Shown here piece after piece: positions 10,001 through 17,499 of a stretch of 64,000 nt of DNA. The stretch is from the NCBI RefSeq assembly GCF_000633935.1, contig NZ_KK214995.1, forward strand, positions 37,408 to 101,407, in the 5' to 3' direction. This stretch comes from Ectothiorhodospira haloalkaliphila ATCC 51935. Its GTDB lineage: Bacteria; Pseudomonadota; Gammaproteobacteria; Ectothiorhodospirales; Ectothiorhodospiraceae. Numbering within the stretch: the first letter of the stretch is position 1; each line of letters opens with the position of its first letter. The position numbers and the translations under genes are program-made. Below the pieces are notes generated by a model. It saw only the letters and a list, made by a program, of their open reading frames with translations. It had not been told where the DNA came from and searched no databases.

Positions 10001-10235
10001 CGCCGAAGAAGGCAGCGTAGTTATCCAGTAACCGCTGGGTGACAAACTGGGATTCGCGCAGCTCGGCGTTCTGGATCTCCAGTTCCGACTCATACACGCT
10101 GAGGGTCTGTACCAGCTCGGCCAGGCTCACTTCACCCTGTTTGAGCAGATCCTCGGCCTGTTCGAAATCACCCTGCTCAACGGCATGCTGAGCGCGTTTC
10201 AGGGCATGATTGGAATGGACATCGTCTTGGGTCAT
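7083..10235 (-). CDS. Hybrid sensor histidine kinase with PAS, GAF and receiver domains
   Basis: The 1050-residue product has no clear transmembrane segment and is predicted cytoplasmic. In order: an N-terminal helical region, a PAS domain (~65-180), a second PAS domain with PAC-like end (~205-330), a GAF-like domain with several cysteines in NDRPLLCKDCESP (~335-500), a third PAS domain (~520-640), HisKA with phosphoacceptor His in SNMSHELRTPMNA, a HATPase domain with N/G boxes (NLLSNAIKYN, DTGKGI, GTGIGLAIS), and a C-terminal receiver with phospho-Asp in ILLDINMPELDG. It likely senses an internal cue such as redox or a ligand. The output is unclear because the receiver has no effector domain. 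ATG 10235 was chosen over TTG 10244. It converges on pufA. Confidence 0.9.
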   Translation of the reverse strand: MTQDDVHSNHALKRAQHAVEQGDFEQAEDLLKQGEVSLAELVQTLSVYESELEIQNAELRESQFVTQRLLDNYAAFFGGLPMASLVVDQSGMILEANEEATKVFRLDVSHLRRKRLCSLVDREHETIVQVALRQAAREGQARLANIRFSASPAQRDHFPGELHVARLPGRDGRDVEFACALVDLTERVRHEEELRIAHEQLRESERGYRIAAQHSPDWDYWYGADGRYVYVSPGCEDISGYPPEAFLKDPDLMYTLFSPEDAQRWRQHLAQVTHQEGDLPHMALEFAVHRPDGEIRWIEHHCQPVVDDDGTYLGRRGVNRDITERKLAQARLEQIFRLYATRTQVNQCINRIDDEGTLLHRTASIVVEQGGLDACAISLRHRGDAQLKKPVVHGLTEEQARELPLQETWEILRGNPWECLNDRPLLCKDCESPDTPEAWREWAGANGIRTCVHFVLFRGDELLGLASFMGRDKDLFTEDVLHSLRGIVEDTSHALHQMERERKRRSIETAAQEREAKTLAFTQAIIDSLRSSICVLDHEGTIIAVNRAWDDFSRHHQGAQDPVGQGVNYFSLCSAVQGESADEARRVATGIRQVLRGQMPHFEDEYRIAGTAFMVLATPLDGGPTSGRQLVISHKDISERKQTEEDLRRAKEEAERASRAKSEFLSNMSHELRTPMNAVLGFAQLLETDPTLDEIQADSVGEILKGGRHLLDLINEVLDLASVEAGRVELSIESIPLRELVRECLMLLTPLADARQIRIDPGHDEDCVVLADRIRLKQVMINLLSNAIKYNRDGGDVRLDIRSDFEGWLRISVTDTGKGISPDKLDQLFQPFSRLEGCMEGVEGTGIGLAISRRLMEVMGGEIGVDSQPGEGSTFWLRLPQGVQESVEVSRMEPSSQPAPMGDATQTHTVLHIDDNPANLRLVAQILTRRPHLRLLSAPDPGLGLELATAHAPDLILLDINMPELDGYQVLKRLRASPDTTRIPVMALTAFATERDVERGISAGFDEYLTKPLDVEHFLSVLDALLQKAQKEDGPLSRDQASQTTGVTGR

Positions 10236-10374
10236 TGCCGGCAATCTTGAGGCCGTGCGGGCACGGCATGAGCAGAGGCCATGGTTCCGGCATGGCCTGC
10301 GGATAGCCCAGAGTCCTTTTTATGGCGGTGCGTGGAGTTTACCGAGTGAGGGTGGGGGATACAATTCGTCATGG

Positions 10375-10417
10375 CAAGAAAAAAGCCGCCAAGGTTTCCC
10401 TTAAGCGGCTGTTTTTC
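10375..10417. terminator. Bidirectional rho-independent terminator
   Basis: AGCCGCCAAGG (10384-10394) pairs with CCTTAAGCGGCT (10399-10410), with one bulge and a TTTC loop. On the minus strand a run TTTTTTC follows, which suits termination after tRNA-Val. On the plus strand GTTTTTCTT follows, so it can work in both directions. Confidence 0.75.
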
Positions 10418-10427
10418 TTACTGCATT

Positions 10428-10502
10428 TGGTGGGCGGTACTAGGATCGAACTAGTGACCCCTGCCGTGTGAAGGCAGTGCTCTACCGCTGAGCTAACCGC
10501 CC
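10428..10502 (-). tRNA. tRNA-Val (anticodon CAC), CCA encoded
   Basis: The minus strand folds as a 75-nt tRNA. The acceptor arm is GGGCGGT (10502-10496) paired with ACCGCCC (10438-10432), followed by A and an encoded CCA (10430-10428). The D-arm starts GCTC, the anticodon stem is CTGCC/GGCAG with loop TTCACAC, giving anticodon CAC, and the T-arm contains GTTCGATCC. CAC reads GUG codons, which are frequent in this GC-rich genome. It is followed by a rho-independent terminator. Confidence 0.95.
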
Positions 10503-10559
10503 GATACGAGAGAAGCGCAGATTATAGGGAGGGCAGTGAGGGTCGTCAATACCTGATTT

Positions 10560-11510
10560 TCAGGTCGATATGTTCGGGCCTCGAGAGGCATCCTGGCCGG
10601 TCCCCACAGGCGGTACCCTGAGCACATGCTGGGCCTCCTGCAGGGTGAAATCCAGGAAGGCTTGTCCCACTTGCGAAAAGCGTTTGCCACGTGGGTAAAC
10701 CACATACCAGTGCCGCCGAATGGGGAAGCCTTCCACGTCCAGCACCACCAGCCGGTTCAACAGCAACTCCATCTCCAGGGTATGCAGGGACAAGACGCCC
10801 AGGCCCATGCCTGCCTCCACCGCCTGCTTGATGGCCTCGCTGCTGTGCATCTGCTGTGCTGCGCGCAGGGCCACGCCGTGCTCCGCAAAAAAGCGTTCGG
10901 CGGCGCCACGGGTTCCCGAACCTGTCTCACGCATGACAAAGCACTCCCCCGAGAGACGGCTCAGTGGGATGTCCTTCTCGTTGGCCAGGGGATGCTCCGG
11001 TGGTGCGATGATCACCAGAGGGTTTTCCATGAAGGGGTGGGCCATGGGCTCTGATGTGGGGGGTTGTCCCATGATGGCCAGATCCATGGCATTGATGGCC
11101 AGCCGGTTCAGCAGTTCCTCCCGGTTGCTCACCTCCAGGGTGACCGAGACCCCCTGATGACGATTGCAGAAGGCGGCGATGAGCCGGGGCACGAAGTAGT
11201 TGGCGGTGCTGGCCGCTGCGATGGTGAGATGGCCGCGACGCAGACCTTTCATCTCGTCCAGCACCATTTCCACCTCTGCCAGTTGTGCGGCGATGGCACA
11301 ACTGTAGTGGTAGAGCTCACGGCCAGCGTCGGTCAGATGGATGCGTTTGCCGATCTGTTCGAACAGCGGCAGGCCCACATGCTCCTCGAGCTGCTTGATC
11401 TGCATGGAGACGGCGGGCTGGGTGAGATGGAGTTCCTCCGACGCCCGCGTATAGCTCAGGTGACGGGCCACGGCCTCGAAGGCCTTGAGTTGGCGGAAAG
11501 TGAAGTTCAT
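10560..11510 (-). CDS. LysR-family transcriptional regulator, CbbR-like
   Basis: The 316-residue protein starts with a winged helix-turn-helix (residues ~3-62; FRQLKAFEAVARHLSYTRAS, HLTQPAVSMQIKQLEEHVG). The co-inducer-binding domain begins at LTIAAASTANYFVPRLIAAF and contains ETGSGTRGAAERFF, LGVLSLHTLEMEL and RHWYVVYPRGKRFS, a pattern typical of CbbR/RbcR regulators of Calvin-cycle operons. CbbR proteins respond to metabolites such as NADPH or RuBP in other bacteria. No cbb genes lie in this window, so its targets must be elsewhere; it could also be a CbbR-like paralogue with another role. It follows motAB on the same strand after a 78-base gap. Confidence 0.82.
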   Translation of the reverse strand: MNFTFRQLKAFEAVARHLSYTRASEELHLTQPAVSMQIKQLEEHVGLPLFEQIGKRIHLTDAGRELYHYSCAIAAQLAEVEMVLDEMKGLRRGHLTIAAASTANYFVPRLIAAFCNRHQGVSVTLEVSNREELLNRLAINAMDLAIMGQPPTSEPMAHPFMENPLVIIAPPEHPLANEKDIPLSRLSGECFVMRETGSGTRGAAERFFAEHGVALRAAQQMHSSEAIKQAVEAGMGLGVLSLHTLEMELLLNRLVVLDVEGFPIRRHWYVVYPRGKRFSQVGQAFLDFTLQEAQHVLRVPPVGTGQDASRGPNIST

Positions 11511-11588
11511 CGTCAGTGTTATCCGGCGCCATGATCATCCAGCAGGGGGATGCCTATCAACGCATCGTTTCGTGACCCGGTCGCAGCT

Positions 11589-12443
11589 TCAGAAGGGGCT
11601 CGTGTCGCCACCGTCGTATTCCACTGCCGTGGTCTCGTACATGGCATCTTCCGCTTCCTTGTTCATCACGATGATGCTGATGCGCCGGTTGATGGGATCC
11701 TGGGGATTGTCCCTGTTGAACAGCACCGTGGAACCCAGGCCCATGACGCGGCCCACCTTGTCGCTTTCCATGCCGCCTGCCACGAGCGCCCGCCGTGCCG
11801 CATTGGCCCGGTCGGTGGACAGTTCCCAGTTGGTGTAGTCGGCACTGGGGAAGGGGCGGGCGTCGGTATGCCCGGTGATGGTGACGCGATTGGGCACGGC
11901 GTTGATGATGGCACCCAATTCGCGCAGGATCGCCTGGGAATAATTCAGAAGACGATCACTGCCCAGGTCAAACATGGGGCGGTTTTCGCGATCCACGATC
12001 TGTATCCGCAGACCCTCGGGCGTGATGTCCAGTAACAGTTGATCCTTGAAGGGCTCCAGGGCCTGGCTCTTGTCCAGTGCTTCTTCCAGCACTTCCATCA
12101 ATGATTCCAGGCGCTCCTCGTCCTGTTCGCGTGCCATTTCCTCGGCACGATCCATGTCGATGGTCCCTTCAAAATCAATGATGGATGGAGAAGCGCCGTC
12201 ACCCTCGGTGGGGTAGGGGGGCGTGGGGCTGATCCCCATGGCAGCCGACGGGTTCTGGAAATATTCCGAGATGGCGGCTTTTTGCCGATCATCGGTCATC
12301 CCCAGAATCCAGAGCAACAGGAAGAACGCCATCATGGCGACAGCAAAGTCCGCAAAGGCGATCTTCCAGGCGCCACCATGGTGGCCTGCCTTCTTGATCA
12401 CCCGCTTGATGACGATGGGTTGCTTCTTGTCTTCGGCCGCCAT
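11589..12443 (-). CDS. motB: Flagellar motor stator protein MotB
   Basis: The 284-residue protein has a short basic cytoplasmic N-terminus and one membrane span, FADFAVAMMAFFLLLWILG, in which the Asp of FADF is the essential proton-binding residue. A periplasmic linker with an acidic coiled-coil-like stretch (~95-125) follows, then an OmpA/MotB peptidoglycan-binding domain with the motifs ITGHTDARPF, NWELSTDRANAARR and NRRISIIV. MotB forms the A5B2 stator unit with MotA and anchors it to peptidoglycan. It lies 6 bases downstream of motA on the same strand, so the two are cotranscribed. Confidence 0.93.
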   Translation of the reverse strand: MAAEDKKQPIVIKRVIKKAGHHGGAWKIAFADFAVAMMAFFLLLWILGMTDDRQKAAISEYFQNPSAAMGISPTPPYPTEGDGASPSIIDFEGTIDMDRAEEMAREQDEERLESLMEVLEEALDKSQALEPFKDQLLLDITPEGLRIQIVDRENRPMFDLGSDRLLNYSQAILRELGAIINAVPNRVTITGHTDARPFPSADYTNWELSTDRANAARRALVAGGMESDKVGRVMGLGSTVLFNRDNPQDPINRRISIIVMNKEAEDAMYETTAVEYDGGDTSPF

Positions 12444-12449
12444 GGGCCC

Positions 12450-13307
12450 TTACTCCTTGGCGCCGCGCAGGTGGGATTCCAGTTCCGCGAAGCTTGGGCG
12501 CAGGTCCGACGCCATGGCCTTGCGGCCGAACTCCACCGCTACCTGAGGGCTGTAACCCTGGACGTTGGCGAGAATGCAGGCCTTGAGACAGGCGAAGAAC
12601 TTGGCTTCCTCCTCGGCCCGGCGCTCGAGCGCGGAGCTCATGGGCCCGACGAAACCATAGGCAAGCAGGATACCGGTGAAGGTTCCCACCAGTGCGGCCG
12701 CCACGAGACCACCGATCTTGTCGATGGGACCGTCCAGGGCGCTCATGGTGTTCACGATGCCGAGCACCGCCGCGACGATACCAAAGGCCGGCAGGCCATC
12801 GGCCACCCGGGCCACCGCATGGGAGGGCTCGGCCACCTCCTCGTGGTGGGTTTCCAGGTCGATGTCCATGAGGTTGTCCAGTTCGAATGGATTCATGGCC
12901 CCGCTCACCACGAGACGCATGTAGTCACAAATGAACTCCACCGCATGATGATTCTTCGCAATACGGGGGTACTTCTCGAAGAGTGGGCTGCTCTCGGGTT
13001 CTTCGATGTCCGCCTCGATGGACATCAGGCCTTCCTTGCGGGCCTTGGAAAACATCTCGTACATCAGGCCGAGCAGTTGAAGATAGTCGTCCTTCGTATA
13101 GGTGGAACCGCCCATGAGCCTGGGGATCGCCTTGAACACCTGGATGATGGTCTTCATCGGGTTGGCGATGACGAAGGCGCCCAGTGCCGCCCCACAGATG
13201 ATGACAAACTCGTACGGCTGCCAGATGAGGATCAGCTGCCCGCCGTGCGCCGCCCAGCCACCCAATACGGCGACGGTAACGATGATTGAGCCAATGATCA
13301 GATTCAC
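12450..13307 (-). CDS. motA: Flagellar motor stator protein MotA
   Basis: The 285-residue membrane protein has the four-span MotA layout: two N-terminal spans (~3-22 and ~32-52), a large cytoplasmic loop (~55-165) rich in charged residues, and two C-terminal spans. The conserved prolines appear in DGLPAFGIVAAVLG and in the last span region. Its length is close to the usual 285-295. It starts with GTG at 13307. It couples proton flow through MotB to torque on FliG. motA is transcribed divergently from the HDOD gene and is followed by motB after 6 bases. Confidence 0.94.
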   Translation of the reverse strand: MNLIIGSIIVTVAVLGGWAAHGGQLILIWQPYEFVIICGAALGAFVIANPMKTIIQVFKAIPRLMGGSTYTKDDYLQLLGLMYEMFSKARKEGLMSIEADIEEPESSPLFEKYPRIAKNHHAVEFICDYMRLVVSGAMNPFELDNLMDIDLETHHEEVAEPSHAVARVADGLPAFGIVAAVLGIVNTMSALDGPIDKIGGLVAAALVGTFTGILLAYGFVGPMSSALERRAEEEAKFFACLKACILANVQGYSPQVAVEFGRKAMASDLRPSFAELESHLRGAKE

Positions 13308-13426
13308 GAGCCGCTATCCTCCGGGTTGGCGCGATGACTGCGGGGCTGGCTTGCCGAGAAAAAACCACGCGATAATAACGCAATCAAGACGCCCGTCACA
13401 CTCATTAGGTATTAGGAGCCACATTG

Positions 13427-14866
13427 ATGGACAGACAATCGCTGGCGGACTGGGTGCATCACCTGGGTGATCGGGACCTGCCGCTGCTCCAGGGAACCGC
13501 CGCCATCTTGTCCATTGTGGACGCCAACCCTCAGATGAGCATGCGAGCGGTAGGGCGCCTGGTGCAGCGGGATCCGGGGCTGGCCCTCAAGCTCATTCGG
13601 GTGGCCAATGGCGTACCCCATCGTCACTTTCGCACCGAGGTGGTGGCCCTGGACGAGGCCGTGATGATGATTGGCACCGACGGGCTGAAACGGGCCATCC
13701 AGGAACTTGAAAAGCTGCCGGATGTGCTCTCCACGAATGCCCAGTCCTATTACCGTTACCTGGCGGGCAGGGTGGCCTACGCGGCGACGCTTGCGGAGGC
13801 CTGGGCGGAAAACCGTCACGACATGATCCCCTCCGAGGTGGGTTTGGCGGCGCTGTTGTATGACCTTGGGGAACTGGTCTGGACGATCCATGACGAGCGG
13901 CGCATGGCGCGCTACATGGAGCTGGTTCGTGACGGACAGGTGCTGCCCCATGAAGCCGAGTACGTGGCCCTGGATGTCAGCCTGGAAACGGTGGGTCATG
14001 CCCTGGCGGAGCGCTGGCAACTGCCGGCCATGGTGCGCGAGTGCATGTGTCCTGCCAACGCCCGTCATGCCCGGGCCATGGGGGTCATGCTGGCCTCCAA
14101 CCTGGCCCGGGATGCAATGGCGGCCTGGGACCACCCGGGCGTGGGGGGTAACCTGGACCAGGCGGCTCGGTATCTGGACTGTAGCTCCGAGGAGTTGGCG
14201 GACTACATCAATGGTGCCACCGAGCATTTCAATGCCCATGTGGATCTATACGGGCTGGATCCCGTTCCCTTGCTGGACGAGGAAACGATCAAGGCTTATC
14301 GGGAAAAGGGCGCCAGGCCGCCCGAGCCGGTATTCTGCCTCATGCCCCGGTCTGATCGGTATGAGCAGGCCCGCAGCCAATTGGCCTCCCATTCACTGGA
14401 GAACCGCGATCAGGTACTGGATGTGTTACTGGAGGGGTTGCACGAGGGCCTGGGGCTGAACCGGGTGGTATTCGCGCGACTCAGCGATATTGGTGACACC
14501 CTGTCGGCCGAGCGCATGGAGGGGACGGATCACGAGCCGGCCTTCAATCGTTTCGAACTCAATCTGGCCGGGGGGCACCTGATCGCGGTGATGATGAAGC
14601 GGCCCTCGGCCTTCTGGCTGAACCCCTCCAATTGTGACGAGGTCTGGCCGCGCGTACCCCACTCCATGCGCACCCTCATCGGTGTGCGAGAGTTCTTCGC
14701 CCATTCGGTGTTTGTGGGGGATCAGCCTTACGGCCTGGTCTATGCGGACCGCCGCTCAGAAGTCTGCGCACTGGATCGGCGGGCGCTGAAGGGTTTCAAG
14801 ACGTTGGTTGAACTGGCCACTGCCCATCTGGAGTCGTTGCGACAGGCAGGGCGGGGGCGCCTCTGA
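13427..14866 (+). CDS. HDOD-domain signalling protein with unassigned C-terminal region
   Basis: The 479-residue cytoplasmic protein has an HDOD domain (~10-215): DLPLLQGTAAILSIVDAN, LVQRDPGLALKLIRVAN, ALLYDLGELVW and GHALAERWQLPAMV. HDOD domains are HD-like without the full catalytic metal set and act as scaffolds in signalling, motility and stress control. The C-terminal ~190 residues look like a divergent GAF-type ligand domain (GLNRVVFARL, GVREFFAHSVFVGDQPYGLVYADRR). AGGAG at 13413-13417 sets ATG 13427 as the start, rather than the TTG just upstream. The motAB genes next door suggest a possible motility link; no direct evidence was seen. Confidence 0.8.
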   Translation: MDRQSLADWVHHLGDRDLPLLQGTAAILSIVDANPQMSMRAVGRLVQRDPGLALKLIRVANGVPHRHFRTEVVALDEAVMMIGTDGLKRAIQELEKLPDVLSTNAQSYYRYLAGRVAYAATLAEAWAENRHDMIPSEVGLAALLYDLGELVWTIHDERRMARYMELVRDGQVLPHEAEYVALDVSLETVGHALAERWQLPAMVRECMCPANARHARAMGVMLASNLARDAMAAWDHPGVGGNLDQAARYLDCSSEELADYINGATEHFNAHVDLYGLDPVPLLDEETIKAYREKGARPPEPVFCLMPRSDRYEQARSQLASHSLENRDQVLDVLLEGLHEGLGLNRVVFARLSDIGDTLSAERMEGTDHEPAFNRFELNLAGGHLIAVMMKRPSAFWLNPSNCDEVWPRVPHSMRTLIGVREFFAHSVFVGDQPYGLVYADRRSEVCALDRRALKGFKTLVELATAHLESLRQAGRGRL

Positions 14867-14879
14867 GGGCACCCCCGCC
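14850..14879. terminator. Hairpin between the converging HDOD and ispG genes
   Basis: GGCGGGGG (14850-14857) and CCCCCGCC (14872-14879) form an 8-bp GC stem with a 14-base loop that contains the HDOD stop codon. There is no T-run. It lies where the two convergent genes meet and may stop transcription from either side. Confidence 0.4.
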
Positions 14880-14890
14880 AACTTGAGGGA

Positions 14891-16120
14891 TTATTGCCCG
14901 TAACGGCGTTCGATGTACTGTTCCACCAGCACCTGGAACTCCTCGGCGATGCGTTCGCCCTTGAGGGTGACGGTCTTTTCGCCGTCCTCATAGACCGGTG
15001 CGATGGGCGTCTCGCCGGTTCCCGGCAGGCTGATGCCGATGTTGGCATGCTTGCTCTCGCCAGGGCCGTTCACCACGCAACCCATCACCGCCACGGTCAT
15101 CTCCTCCACACCCGGATACTGCCGACTCCATTCGGGCATCTTGTGGCGGATGTAGTTCTGGATGTCCTGGGCCAGGTGCTGGAAGTAATCACTGGAGGTG
15201 CGGCCGCAACCGGGGCAGGCCACCACCGCGGGAAGGAATCGGCGCAGCTCCAGGCTTTGCAGGATCTCCTGGGCGACGATGACCTCCTTGGTGCGTTCCG
15301 CGCCCGGCTCCGGGGTGAGCGAAACACGGATGGTATCGCCGATGCCCTCTTGCAGCAGAACCGCCAGACCGGCGGTGGAGGCGACGATCCCCTTCACACC
15401 CATGCCGGCCTCGGTGAGGCCCAGGTGAAGAGGGTAGTTGCAGCGCGAGGCCAGGTCCTTGTAGACGCGGATCAGGGGCTGCACGCCGCTGACCTTGCAG
15501 GAGAGGATGATCCGGTCCCGGGGAAGGCCAATCTCCTCGGCCCGCGCGGCGCTGCCCAGCGCCGACTGGATCAAGGCCTCGCGATTGACGTCATGCATGC
15601 CCAGGGGCTGGGGTTGGCGGGCGTTTTCGTCCATCATACGGGCCAGCAGATCCTGATCCAGGCTGCCCCAGTTCACACCGATGCGCACCGGCTTGTCGTA
15701 CTGGCAGGCCATCTCGATCATCTGTGCGAACTGGGTATCACGTTTGGCCCCACGGCCGACATTACCCGGGTTGATGCGCAGTTTGGCCAGTGCCTCGGCG
15801 CAGGCCGGGTACTTGCTCAGCAGCTTGTGGCCGTTGAAGTGGAAATCACCCACCAGCGGGGTGTTCACCCCCAGGGCATCCAGGCGTTCGCGAATCCTGG
15901 GAACGGCCGCGGCGGCCTCGTCGGTGTTCACGGTGATGCGCACCAGTTCGGAGCCAGCGCGGGCCAGGTCGGCCACTTGCCTGGCAGTGGCGTCAATGTC
16001 GGCGGTGTCGGTGTTGGTCATGGATTGAATGACCACCGGGGCGTCGCCACCCACCGTGACATGGCCCACGCGAACCGGAACGGTGGCATGCCGGCGGTAC
16101 TCAGGATTGTTCGTCATCAT
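14891..16120 (-). CDS. ispG: 4-hydroxy-3-methylbut-2-en-1-yl diphosphate synthase IspG
   Basis: The 409-residue iron-sulfur enzyme of the MEP isoprenoid pathway converts MEcPP to HMBPP. Motifs include [15 protein letters not shown] near the N-terminus, the TIM-barrel segments [11 protein letters not shown] and LRINPGNVG, and a C-terminal [4Fe-4S] domain with the ligand cysteines in [10 protein letters not shown] and in GCVVNGPGE. The length is slightly above the E. coli value. ATG 16120 (or 16117) puts the core at the N-terminus. In a phototroph this pathway supplies carotenoids, the bacteriochlorophyll tail and quinones. dxr, another gene of the same pathway, lies at the right end of the window. 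Confidence 0.96.
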   Translation of the reverse strand: MMTNNPEYRRHATVPVRVGHVTVGGDAPVVIQSMTNTDTADIDATARQVADLARAGSELVRITVNTDEAAAAVPRIRERLDALGVNTPLVGDFHFNGHKLLSKYPACAEALAKLRINPGNVGRGAKRDTQFAQMIEMACQYDKPVRIGVNWGSLDQDLLARMMDENARQPQPLGMHDVNREALIQSALGSAARAEEIGLPRDRIILSCKVSGVQPLIRVYKDLASRCNYPLHLGLTEAGMGVKGIVASTAGLAVLLQEGIGDTIRVSLTPEPGAERTKEVIVAQEILQSLELRRFLPAVVACPGCGRTSSDYFQHLAQDIQNYIRHKMPEWSRQYPGVEEMTVAVMGCVVNGPGESKHANIGISLPGTGETPIAPVYEDGEKTVTLKGERIAEEFQVLVEQYIERRYGQ

Positions 16121-16230
16121 GGTGTGCGGTACTGGCAGATTGAGGTGGAACAATGGTAGCAGGTTGCCCGCCACCCTTGTACGGGCGGGGGATGATCCTG
16201 CCACGGCAAAAAGGACATCGGGACGATTCA

Positions 16231-17499
16231 ATGAACTTCACTTTCCTGCATGCGGCAGATCTGCACGTGGATAGCCCACTCAAGGGGCTGGACCGTTATG
16301 AAGGGGCGCCGGTGGAGCGTTTGCGCAACGCGACTCGCCAGGCCCTGGAGGCCTTGGTGGACACCGCCCTGAATGCCCGGGTGGACTTCCTGCTGCTGGC
16401 CGGAGACATCTACGACCGGGACTGGCAGGATTTTCATACCGGCCTTTTCTTCCGCGAGCAGATGGTTCGCCTGGAGCGAGGTGGGGTGCGGGTGTTCATG
16501 GTGCAGGGCAACCATGATGCCCAGGGGGTGATCAGTCGCCAGTTGCATTTGCCCGAAAACGTGACCGTATTCTCCAGCCGAACGGCACAGACAGAGCAGT
16601 TGGAGCCGCTCTCCGTGGCCATTCATGGCCGCAGCTTTCCCAATCGCGCCGTGGATGAGGACTGGGTACCTGAATACCCGGCACCGGTGGCCGGTTGCTT
16701 CAATATCGGGCTGTTGCATACCAGCCTGAGTGGGCGGCCGGGCCATGACCGTTATGCCCCTACCGATGTGGCCGCGCTCACCGCCAAGGGATACGACTAC
16801 TGGGCGCTGGGGCATGTGCATCATCGCGAGGTGGTGTGTGAAAGCCCGCGCATCGTCTTTCCCGGTAACCTGCAAGGCCGTCATGCCAATGAAACCGGCC
16901 CCAAGGGCTGCGATCTGGTGCGGGTCACGCCCGCGGGTATCCAGTCCGAATTCACGCCCCTGGATGTGGTGCGCTGGCATCGGCTCACACTGGATGTCAC
17001 CGATATCAAGGATATCGCCGCCTTCGTGCGCCGTGTCTCCAAGGCCCTGAAAGAAGCGCTGGACGGGGATCTGGAACGACTGCATGCGGTGCGTGTGCAA
17101 CTCACCGGCATGAGTGCCTTGCAGGATCTTGAGGCCCGTCAGCCCGGCACGCTGGAAGCCCAGGTGCGGGCCGCCGCGCAGGACCTGAATGGGCCTCAGG
17201 TGTGGGTGGAACAGGTACGGGTGCGCCTGAGTCGTCCGCTGGAGCGGGGTCAGGTGGCGGCCCGGGATGACGCCGTGGGCGAGTTGCTGCGACTGGTGGA
17301 TGAAATGATGGAGGATCCCGACAGGGCCGCTGAATTCCTGCAACAGCCGCTTGCGGGTCTTCTGGACAAGATCCCCGGCGAGGTGGAACTCCCTGACTGG
17401 GTGGAGCTGAAGGATGAACAGCAGGTGCGGGATCTGCTGCTGGATGCCGAATCCACCGTGCTGGCACGGCTGGGCGAGGCGGGGCAGGGCGAATCATGA
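16231..17499 (+). CDS. YhaO-like metallophosphoesterase (SbcD/Mre11-type nuclease)
   Basis: The 422-residue protein has the calcineurin-like phosphoesterase motifs of Mre11/SbcD nucleases: ADLHVDSP (residues 9-16), [21 protein letters not shown], and GHVHHREVV, which together build the two-metal site. The C-terminal ~150 residues are a helical cap region. It resembles YhaO of Bacillus more than canonical SbcD because of the partner and the sequence [15 protein letters not shown] 16231 was chosen. The last codon overlaps the next gene in ATGA, so translation is coupled. It is likely the nuclease half of a DNA end-processing complex; the substrate is inferred. Confidence 0.85.
   Translation: MNFTFLHAADLHVDSPLKGLDRYEGAPVERLRNATRQALEALVDTALNARVDFLLLAGDIYDRDWQDFHTGLFFREQMVRLERGGVRVFMVQGNHDAQGVISRQLHLPENVTVFSSRTAQTEQLEPLSVAIHGRSFPNRAVDEDWVPEYPAPVAGCFNIGLLHTSLSGRPGHDRYAPTDVAALTAKGYDYWALGHVHHREVVCESPRIVFPGNLQGRHANETGPKGCDLVRVTPAGIQSEFTPLDVVRWHRLTLDVTDIKDIAAFVRRVSKALKEALDGDLERLHAVRVQLTGMSALQDLEARQPGTLEAQVRAAAQDLNGPQVWVEQVRVRLSRPLERGQVAARDDAVGELLRLVDEMMEDPDRAAEFLQQPLAGLLDKIPGEVELPDWVELKDEQQVRDLLLDAESTVLARLGEAGQGES

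Noticed and set aside
10560-13307. The CbbR-like regulator as part of a flagellar operon
   Set aside because: It follows motAB on the same strand, but a 78-base gap separates them and LysR regulators are not typical motAB operon members. Co-orientation alone does not support a functional link.
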